A DNA stretch of 11,714 bases from Anaerolineae bacterium (lineage in GTDB: Bacteria > Chloroflexota > Anaerolineae > Anaerolineales > Villigracilaceae): the NCBI GenBank assembly GCA_003484265.1, contig DNDO01000103.1:567-12280 (forward strand), given 5' to 3'. The position numbers were made by a program, and so were the translations under genes. Positions 7,601-11,714 of the stretch are shown in pieces (position 1 is the stretch's first letter; each line of letters begins with the position of its first letter). The notes under the pieces were generated by a model. The model ran no database searches and was not told where the DNA came from. It was given only the letters and a program-made list of their open reading frames with translations.

Positions 7601-8254
7601 GATCGTTCCAACCTGCGCAGTCTGCTCCATGCGCGCGGCGAGATTGATCGCATCTCCGATGGCTGTATACTCCATTCTCAGATCCGAGCCGATTTCGCCG
7701 ACAACGACCAGGCCGGTATTTATTCCAACGCGCAGACCAAACTCAAGTCCATGTTTGATGCGGATCTCGTCCACGTAGGGTTTGATTCCTTTTTGAATTT
7801 CGAGTCCCGCCAGCACTGCGCGCTGTGGATCATCTTCGTGCGTGATCGGCGCGCCGAAAAACGCAAGGATGGCATCGCCCATCAGTCGTGGTACGAGCCC
7901 TTCATATTTATAGATCGGACGGATCATATACTCGAACACGCCGTTCATGATGTCCGTCCAGATCTCGGGATCCACTTTTTCGGCGGCAGCGGTTGAGCCT
8001 TTCACATCGCAGAACAGCATGGTAATGACGCGTCGCTCCCCTACCATTGCATCACGCGAGCGCGCGGCTTCGAGCTTTGTGACAAGTTCCTGTGGCAGGT
8101 AACGGTGCAGATTGAATGAAGACTTCTCCCCCGCATTTTCGACAGCCAGAGGCTTCCCGCCACTATTGTGGATAGTCTCCACAAGGGATGTACCACAATT
8201 CATACAAAATCTTGCTTGCTCAGGATTGACTGTTTGGCAATTTGGACATTTCAT
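4688..8254 (-). CDS. Zinc-ribbon, class III nucleotide cyclase, AAA ATPase and TPR signalling protein
   Basis: A 1188-residue cytosolic signalling protein. An N-terminal zinc ribbon has C3-P-N-C6 and C17-M-N-C20. The class III cyclase domain (about 72-255) carries the metal Asp residues D83 (FCDVKGST) and D127 (LMGDAILAFFG) and the transition-state pair N204 and R208 (GDAINLAARM), so catalysis is plausible. The base-selecting positions appear to be R123 and T197 where Lys and Asp/Thr are usual, so ATP specificity is not certain. A STAND/MalT-like ATPase follows, starting LVGRDAQL (274-281), with Walker A GEAGLGKST (303-311) and Walker B LVIVFDDLHW (426-435). Residues from about 695 to 1165 are helical TPR-like repeats, a likely sensing or protein-binding array. 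No membrane segment is seen. Such proteins are numerous in Chloroflexota; the input signal is unknown. The start is backed by the zinc ribbon and an upstream -10; GGTGA lies 3 nt before the ATG, unusually close for a ribosome site. Confidence 0.92.
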   Translation of the reverse strand: MKCPNCQTVNPEQARFCMNCGTSLVETIHNSGGKPLAVENAGEKSSFNLHRYLPQELVTKLEAARSRDAMVGERRVITMLFCDVKGSTAAAEKVDPEIWTDIMNGVFEYMIRPIYKYEGLVPRLMGDAILAFFGAPITHEDDPQRAVLAGLEIQKGIKPYVDEIRIKHGLEFGLRVGINTGLVVVGEIGSDLRMEYTAIGDAINLAARMEQTAQVGTIQISDETYKLVAPFFNVEPLGEVEVKGKSAPIKTYRVLGVKSTPGQLRGLEGLSSPLVGRDAQLTLLRDRLKDLADGAGSVVAVVGEAGLGKSTLINELKKSDSSFKWLRGDSLSYTRSVSYHPWRQVIRQSVEANEEDTPAEVRRKLGYVCECCTLPGGDIPFLEAMLAVESEESAKVVLGYQGDALKQRMVDATRGFLCGLAVESPLVIVFDDLHWSDEASLDLLLNVVDLNKEQPIVFICMSRPDKTTAGWDSINDMKGKLGSEFHLIEIEPLEATQTETLLNNLLDANELPKPIRDLIVSKGEGNPFFIEEIIRSLIETKQIVDEGGHWKGVGDKAKILLPNTLRGVLSARVDRLPESSKHVLQDAAVIGRLFDLRVLKRLTGLNGGLDPHIQYLTEASLIEAVSAEYAFRHVLIQEATYDSILIKKRAQLHRQIGETMEEIHSNRIEEFAPLLAYHFYKAGDERSLKYDLIAGEKSARLYANAEAETHFSRALEVAKRDNADAKQITQIYLQLGQSYELSGHYGRALETYDNMQAYSVKREDRSMELSALTAHATIYSTLTPVHNPSLGERMYMQALGLAVELGDIPAQAKLHWNLMLNYLFSNRLSEALQHCGPTIELARQINDLDQLAFTLNDAGRVYQGTGNFEMAFSVFDEAHELWKQQGNKVMLADNLSASAVANLFAGNYDKALLLSEQALEISKETDNHWGQSYSRVPATFIYFDRGLPDLAIKFATENIRAGEMGGLIASTVAMRPLLAWFYGSYGDARRGKEMAEQALDLAIEKMPDWKSLPMAILVRLHLFNGELDSAEKIAGTERLQPIAIPYPRFAAMAGLANIELELGRKNYQTALSLSDDLLTRLIPISRVDLHEVNHRKADALIGLSRLNEAHQTLTEACSLAEKLDAKHHLWSIQATLAGVNRKLGRQQEADVYLKRARIIVSFIAERLAKVGLKESFLNQSIVLELFLD

Positions 8255-8276
8255 GATTCACCAATTAACTATTTTG

Positions 8277-8285
8277 ATTCTAGCA
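8277..8285 (-). promoter_or_regulatory. Extended -10 promoter of the cyclase gene
   Basis: On the minus strand TGC precedes TAGAAT (8282 down to 8277), an extended -10 with one mismatch to TATAAT. It leaves 22 bp before the ATG at 8254, giving a leader of about 15 nt. No convincing -35 is seen at 17 bp. A second possible minus-strand -10 is described within the palindrome at 8345-8356. Confidence 0.5.
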
Positions 8286-8344
8286 TATTGCAAATATCAC
8301 GCGCTATTGACCTTCCTCTTATCATCTCGTACAATCACTTGAAA

Positions 8345-8356
8345 ATTATATATAAT
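8345..8356. promoter_or_regulatory. Palindromic AT-rich core with a -10 box on each strand
   Basis: ATTATATATAAT is a perfect 12-bp palindrome that presents TATAAT on the plus strand (8351-8356) and again on the minus strand (8350 down to 8345). TTGAA (8339-8343) and TTCAA (8356-8360) extend it imperfectly with one unpaired base. The plus copy could drive the operon starting at 8373, though the expected start near 8363 would cut into the ribosome site AAAGG at 8359-8363. The minus copy could add a second start for the cyclase gene. A repressor operator is an alternative reading. Confidence 0.45.
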
Positions 8357-8372
8357 TCAAAGGTACGGACCC

Positions 8373-8663
8373 ATGTCAAAATACCGCATCATGTACTGGA
8401 AGCACATTCCTCAATCATTTACCGTTGAAGGCGATGGGCGCACAATAAAAAAACAACTATCGCAAAAAATTCAAGATAAGATCGACGCGTACGCAATGGC
8501 GGAGGGATTAACGTCCGCATCGGATTATTCCGCACAATACAAACGTGGAGATTGGATCGAACGTGACGGCTCTCCCGAAGAAGTGGCAGATGCTCTTCTT
8601 TCTCAACTGGAAACTGAATTCTCCAAAATAGAGATCCCAAAGCGAAATGGAATTTCAACGTAG
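8373..8663 (+). CDS. Small Virulence_fact-family protein (PF13769-like)
   Basis: A 96-residue soluble protein without signal peptide, membrane segment or Cys. The pattern YWKHIPQSFTVEG near the start, KKQLSQKIQDKIDAYAMAEGL in the middle and Y-x-A-Q-Y-K-R-G-D-W at about 52-61 matches the family named 'virulence factor' (PF13769), whose members I recall as YW-x-IP-x-x-(V) then a KRQLS-x-x-F helix. The name is historical and says nothing about virulence here. Family members are known to me mainly from gene neighbourhoods with corrinoid activators, methyltetrahydrofolate enzymes and methyltransferases, and this copy also precedes an ASKHA corrinoid activator by 57 bp on the same strand. I therefore infer a role in corrinoid-linked one-carbon metabolism, with no biochemical activity assigned. 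AAAGG at 8359-8363 lies 9 nt before the ATG and supports this start. Confidence 0.82.
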   Translation: MSKYRIMYWKHIPQSFTVEGDGRTIKKQLSQKIQDKIDAYAMAEGLTSASDYSAQYKRGDWIERDGSPEEVADALLSQLETEFSKIEIPKRNGIST

Positions 8664-8720
8664 GGCGCTTCGACCTCGCCGCCGGTAACCAGCGGCTCCG
8701 CTCTATTCGAAAATACTCTT
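8664..8720. other. GC-rich, hairpin-forming spacer inside the operon
   Basis: The spacer between the Virulence_fact and ASKHA genes is notably GC-rich from 8664 to 8702. GCCGC (8678-8682) can pair with GCGGC (8692-8696) around a 9-nt loop holding the palindrome GGTAACC, or AGCGG (8691-8695) with CCGCT (8698-8702). No T-run follows, so it is not an intrinsic terminator. It looks like a fragment of a dispersed intergenic element rather than a coding remnant, but only one copy is in view. Confidence 0.35.
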
Positions 8721-10751
8721 ATGACAAAACACAACATCATCCTGCAACCTTCTGGTCGGCGCGGACAGATCGATGAAGGGATATCTGTCCGAAGTGCTGC
8801 GCGTGAATTGGGTGTGGAGATCGAGTCCATTTGCGCTGAGAATGCCACCTGCGGCAAGTGTATGGTGTTGGTCGAAGAAGGTCGCTTCGAGAAATACAAC
8901 ATCGACTCAAAACGGGAGAACCTCTCCCCTGTTGGCTCTGAAGAACGCGCTTATCTAGAACGCAGGCCTAAATTATTAAAAGATAAAGGCTGGGAGATCG
9001 GACAGGTCCGGTTATCGTGCCAATGCAAGATCATGGGCGATGTGCTCATCAACGTCCCAGAAGAGAGTCGCGGCAATAAGCAGATCGTACGCAAGAGCGC
9101 AAGCAACCGCGCGATCGAAGTCAAACCAGCGATACGAAAATATCTGGTGACAATGAGTCCGCCCACACTCGAACGTCCGATCGCGGATTGGGAGCGGTTG
9201 GCAAAGGGATTGGAAACATCCATGCAGCTGGTTCACGGCGTGGATGCAAAGATGCCGCGCTGGTATGACATGGGCATAGATTATCAATGTTTGCGAACTT
9301 TATCCAAAACTTTGCGCGACTCCAGGTGGAATGTAACCGTGTCCGTTTGGAAGGATAAAGAAGTTATTCAGGTGCAGGCGGGCTATCACGAAGATAGCTA
9401 CGGCGCGGCGGTGGATATTGGTTCGACAACGGTTGCGTTATATCTTTGCAATTTACGAACTGGCGAGTTACTTGCCGCTGAGTCTGAGATGAATCCGCAG
9501 ATCGTGTATGGCGAGGACGTGATGTCACGCATACAGTATGCGATCGATCAGCCCGATGGCTTGGAGAAGTTGCATAAGGCGATCATCTCCACGTTGAATA
9601 AGTTGTTGAAGCAAGCCGCCAGGACAGCAGGCGTTGAAACGGGCGAAATCCTTGAAATGGTACTTGTTGGCAACTCAACCATGCATCATGTACTGCTTAA
9701 TCTGCATCCAAAAGATCTAGGGCTTGCGCCGTTCGTGCCTGCGATTCACAAGTCAATGGACATCAAGGCGCGTGAGCTGGGAATCAACATCAATGCGTCT
9801 GGTAACATCCACATTCTGCCGACCATCGCATCCTTTGTCGGTGCGGACACGAGCGCGATGATCATCGCTGAAGAACCGCACAAGCAGGATGAGAATTGGC
9901 TGTTGATCGATGTGGGCACGAATGCGGAGTTGATCCTTGGAAATCGCAAACGCCTCGTTTGTACGTCCACGCCAACGGGACCTGCTCTCGAAGGCGCACA
10001 TGTCGAATATGGGATGCGTGCCGCGCCTGGCGCGATGGAACGAGTACAGATCGATGAGGCGACGCTCGAACCGAAGTACAAAGTCATCGGCGTGGAGGGT
10101 TGGAACACGGATCATGCCGAGTTCAAAGGTCACGTGAAAGGGATCTGCGGGTCGGCTATCATCGACGCGGTGGCGGAAATTTTCCGAGTGGGGATCGTGG
10201 ATTCTCGGGGCAAGTTCAACAAACAGTTAAGCACGAAGCGCGTCCGTCAGGGAGAGTCGGGTTGGGAGTATGTCATTGCCTGGGCGGAGGAAACGTCGAT
10301 AGGACGGGACATCCCAATCACACAACAGGATGTGAGACAGATCCAATTGGCGAAGGCGGCGTTGTTCACGGCGGCACGGACGCTGTTGACCCGCAGTGGT
10401 TTGGATAGCCCCGATAAGGTGATCCTTGCAGGCGGGTTTGGGAGTTTTATCGATAAAGAGAAGGCGATGCTGATCGGGTTGATCCCCGATTGTGAGTTAA
10501 AGAATGTATATGCTGTTGGGAACGCGGCAGGCGACGGTGCGCGGATCGCGTTGCTGAATGTTGATAAGCGTGATGAGGTCGATACGGTGACACGCAAGGT
10601 GGAGCGGTTTGAATTGCCGACCGACCCCGATTTTCAAAATCAGTTCATGCTGGCGACGAGTTTCCCGCATATGAGTGAACCGTTCCCACACATAGCGCAT
10701 TTGATCCCGAACCGTAAAGCGGATCCGATGGCGAAGAATTTTATGAAGTGA
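8721..10751 (+). CDS. 2Fe-2S ferredoxin/ASKHA corrinoid activation protein (RACo-like)
   Basis: A 676-residue protein resembling RACo, the ATP-dependent reductive activator that returns inactive Co(II) corrinoid to Co(I) in methyltransfer systems. The N-terminal ferredoxin-like domain has the plant-type 2Fe-2S pattern C38-x5-C44-x2-C47 and a distant C100 (LSCQC). The ASKHA ATPase fold follows: VDIGSTTVALYL at 231-242 (phosphate 1), LLIDVGTNAE at 394-403 (phosphate 2), and the adenosine loop AGGFGSFIDKEKA from about 570. The middle and C-terminal parts match the DUF4445 type. No 4Fe-4S Cys motif is present at the C-terminus, so it is RACo-like rather than RamA-like. Length is in the usual 550-680 range. 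No good Shine-Dalgarno sequence precedes the ATG at 8721; the start is chosen because it places the ferredoxin domain correctly. Its position between Virulence_fact and methyltransferase genes supports a corrinoid role. The corrinoid partner is not in this window. Confidence 0.92.
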   Translation: MTKHNIILQPSGRRGQIDEGISVRSAARELGVEIESICAENATCGKCMVLVEEGRFEKYNIDSKRENLSPVGSEERAYLERRPKLLKDKGWEIGQVRLSCQCKIMGDVLINVPEESRGNKQIVRKSASNRAIEVKPAIRKYLVTMSPPTLERPIADWERLAKGLETSMQLVHGVDAKMPRWYDMGIDYQCLRTLSKTLRDSRWNVTVSVWKDKEVIQVQAGYHEDSYGAAVDIGSTTVALYLCNLRTGELLAAESEMNPQIVYGEDVMSRIQYAIDQPDGLEKLHKAIISTLNKLLKQAARTAGVETGEILEMVLVGNSTMHHVLLNLHPKDLGLAPFVPAIHKSMDIKARELGININASGNIHILPTIASFVGADTSAMIIAEEPHKQDENWLLIDVGTNAELILGNRKRLVCTSTPTGPALEGAHVEYGMRAAPGAMERVQIDEATLEPKYKVIGVEGWNTDHAEFKGHVKGICGSAIIDAVAEIFRVGIVDSRGKFNKQLSTKRVRQGESGWEYVIAWAEETSIGRDIPITQQDVRQIQLAKAALFTAARTLLTRSGLDSPDKVILAGGFGSFIDKEKAMLIGLIPDCELKNVYAVGNAAGDGARIALLNVDKRDEVDTVTRKVERFELPTDPDFQNQFMLATSFPHMSEPFPHIAHLIPNRKADPMAKNFMK

Positions 10752-10761
10752 TTCTTAAACA

Positions 10762-10817
10762 ACGAAGGACACAAAGGAAAAGCAAAACCTTTGTGTACCT
10801 TCGTGACCCTTTGTGGT
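10762..10817. repeat. Hairpin built of 10-bp units between ASKHA and methyltransferase genes
   Basis: The left arm at 10762-10777 (ACGAAGGACACAAAGG) pairs with the right arm at 10788-10804 with a single bulged base and a 10-nt A-rich loop. The right side consists of three tandem 10-bp units, CCTTTGTGTA (10788-10797), CCTTCGTGAC (10798-10807) and CCTTTGTGGT (10808-10817), about one helical turn each. This wording (AAGGACACAAAGG with its complement) resembles intergenic hairpin repeats I recall from many bacterial genomes, including Chloroflexota; copy number here cannot be checked. There is no T-run, so it is not a standard terminator. Confidence 0.7.
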
Positions 10818-10821
10818 AAAC

Positions 10822-10826
10822 AGGAG
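10822..10826 (+). promoter_or_regulatory. Ribosome binding site that fixes a TTG start
   Basis: AGGAG, continued by AA, lies 6 nt before the in-frame TTG at 10833. It is the best Shine-Dalgarno sequence in the window. The upstream ATG at 10791 has none and sits inside the repeat hairpin, so this site decides the start of the methyltransferase gene. Confidence 0.75.
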
Positions 10827-10832
10827 AATAAG

Positions 10833-11714
10833 TTGAACAAATTTCTTGAACGACTGAACAGCGACGACATTCTCGTTGCGGATGGCGCAACGGGGTCTAA
10901 TTTGCAGAAGATGGGACTCAAGCCAGGCAAGCCGCCTGAGGATCTGATCATCGACGACCCCGATACTTTGTTGAAACTCGCTTCCTCCTTCGCCCTGGCA
11001 GGGTCTGACATTATTTTGACGTGTACCTTCGGGGGAACTAGAATGCGCATGAAAGATTCGAAATATCAAGACAGGACTCCTGAAGTTAATATCCGCGCCG
11101 CAGAAATTGCTCGCAAAGCCGCTTCCCTTAATAATGGACTTGTGGCTGGCTCAATGGGTCCAGTGGGAGCGATCCTCAAACCGTATGGTCCGTTGGAATA
11201 TGATGAAGTCAAAGCGACATTTGCAGAACAAGCCAAAGCCTTGGCAGATGGCGGCGTGGATTTGTTGTTAATTGAAACAATGTTTGCAGTAGAAGAGACC
11301 AATGCCGCATTTGAAGGCGCAAGGTCTGTGACGGATTTGCCGATTGTGGTTTCATTCAGTTATGACCGAGGCACACGCACAATGATGGGAGTCAAACCCA
11401 AAGATGTGATGAAGAAATATTCTGAAATGGGTGCGACACTCGTCGGTGCAAATTGCGGGTCAACACTTGAAAATATGGAAGCAGTTGTCAAAGAATATGC
11501 GGCGACAGTGCCAAATTATCCGTTATGGGTGAAGCCGAATGCTGGAGTCCCACACATGGACATCGAAACCGAGCAAGGCGTGTATGACATGGGGCCCAAT
11601 GATATGGCAATTTTTTCAAAGAAATATGTTGAATTAGGAGCAAAAGTTGTAGGTGGTTGTTGTGGAAATACTCCCGAACATATCGCGGCGATAGTACAAG
11701 CAGTGAAGAAGTAA
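10833..11714 (+). CDS. Homocysteine S-methyltransferase family protein (BHMT/MetH N-domain type)
   Basis: A zinc-dependent methyltransferase of the Pcc1260/S-methyl_trans barrel family, 293 residues from the TTG start, a normal length for a free-standing domain. The N-terminal DGATGSNLQ (from D17) is the family hallmark, then CTFGG, AGSMGPVG and LLLIETM on successive beta strands. The three zinc Cys are all present: C208 in GANCGS and C276-C277 in GGCCGNTPEH, so an active zinc site is expected. It probably moves a methyl group to homocysteine or a related thiol, from betaine, S-methylmethionine or a methylcorrinoid; the donor cannot be read from sequence. It follows the ASKHA activator by 81 bp on the same strand, which favours a cobalamin-linked role. 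The stop TAA is the last three bases of the window, so the gene is complete. Starting at ATG 10791 would add 14 residues encoded by the hairpin repeat and is unlikely. Confidence 0.9.
   Translation: MNKFLERLNSDDILVADGATGSNLQKMGLKPGKPPEDLIIDDPDTLLKLASSFALAGSDIILTCTFGGTRMRMKDSKYQDRTPEVNIRAAEIARKAASLNNGLVAGSMGPVGAILKPYGPLEYDEVKATFAEQAKALADGGVDLLLIETMFAVEETNAAFEGARSVTDLPIVVSFSYDRGTRTMMGVKPKDVMKKYSEMGATLVGANCGSTLENMEAVVKEYAATVPNYPLWVKPNAGVPHMDIETEQGVYDMGPNDMAIFSKKYVELGAKVVGGCCGNTPEHIAAIVQAVKK

Noticed and set aside
7284..7778. 164-codon open frame on the plus strand opposite the cyclase gene
   Set aside because: It is antisense to the cyclase domain and Walker A region, whose protein is clearly real. 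The translation is low-complexity in Ser, Pro and Thr with no recognisable domain.
8255..8372. Cobalamin riboswitch ahead of the corrinoid-related operon
   Set aside because: The gap is 118 bp and AT-rich, the likely leader is about 10 nt, and no B12-box-like sequence is visible.
8603..8902. Minus-strand frame spanning the GC-rich spacer
   Set aside because: It overlaps the ends of two convincing plus-strand genes antisense, and no start signals or family motifs were found.
10788..10817. Three tandem 10-bp units considered as a CRISPR or microsatellite
   Set aside because: Units are too short, imperfect, without spacers, and matched by an inverted arm; a hairpin repeat explains them better.

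Overview
The window most likely comes from a member of the Chloroflexota, probably an Anaerolineae-type bacterium, at moderate GC. I base this on the overall style of the proteins: a zinc-ribbon/cyclase/AAA-ATPase/TPR regulator, an RecQ with an extra C-terminal HTH, and a small 'Virulence_fact' protein beside a corrinoid activator. This is recognition by eye, not a database result. There are eight protein-coding genes, no rRNA, tRNA or CRISPR array, and no transposase.

Layout. (1) Bases 1-614, minus strand: the N-terminal two-thirds or so of a GT4-family glycosyltransferase, cut by the window edge. (2) Bases 615-791: a divergent intergenic region with an extended -10 promoter and an inverted repeat. 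(3) Bases 792-1190, plus: an orphan DUF35-type zinc-ribbon/OB-fold protein, closed by a strong intrinsic terminator whose T-tract overlaps the promoter of the next gene. (4) Bases 1255-4678, plus: recQ overlapping a BaiN/YhiN-type flavoprotein gene. (5) Bases 4688-8254, minus: a 1188-residue cyclase/ATPase/TPR signalling protein that converges on the flavoprotein gene with a 9-bp gap. (6) Bases 8255-8372: a divergent promoter region with a palindromic AT-rich core. (7) Bases 8373-11714, plus: a probable three-gene one-carbon/corrinoid operon made of a Virulence_fact-family protein, a 2Fe-2S/ASKHA corrinoid reactivator and a homocysteine S-methyltransferase whose stop codon is the last base of the window.

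How the genes work together. The last three genes fit cobalamin-dependent methyl transfer: a methyl acceptor/donor enzyme plus a reductive activator that rescues inactive Co(II) corrinoid, with the small 'virulence factor' as a partner of unknown role. The corrinoid protein itself is not in the window and may lie downstream. The cyclase regulator is divergent from this operon, so a regulatory link is possible but unproven. The other genes look like unrelated housekeeping or cell-envelope functions.

The most notable non-coding signals are two apparently leaderless promoters (glycosyltransferase and recQ) with an extended -10 only 7-8 bp before the ATG and no Shine-Dalgarno sequence, a terminator fused to a promoter before recQ, and a hairpin of 10-bp units between the ASKHA gene and the methyltransferase gene, which argues that the latter starts at a TTG codon.
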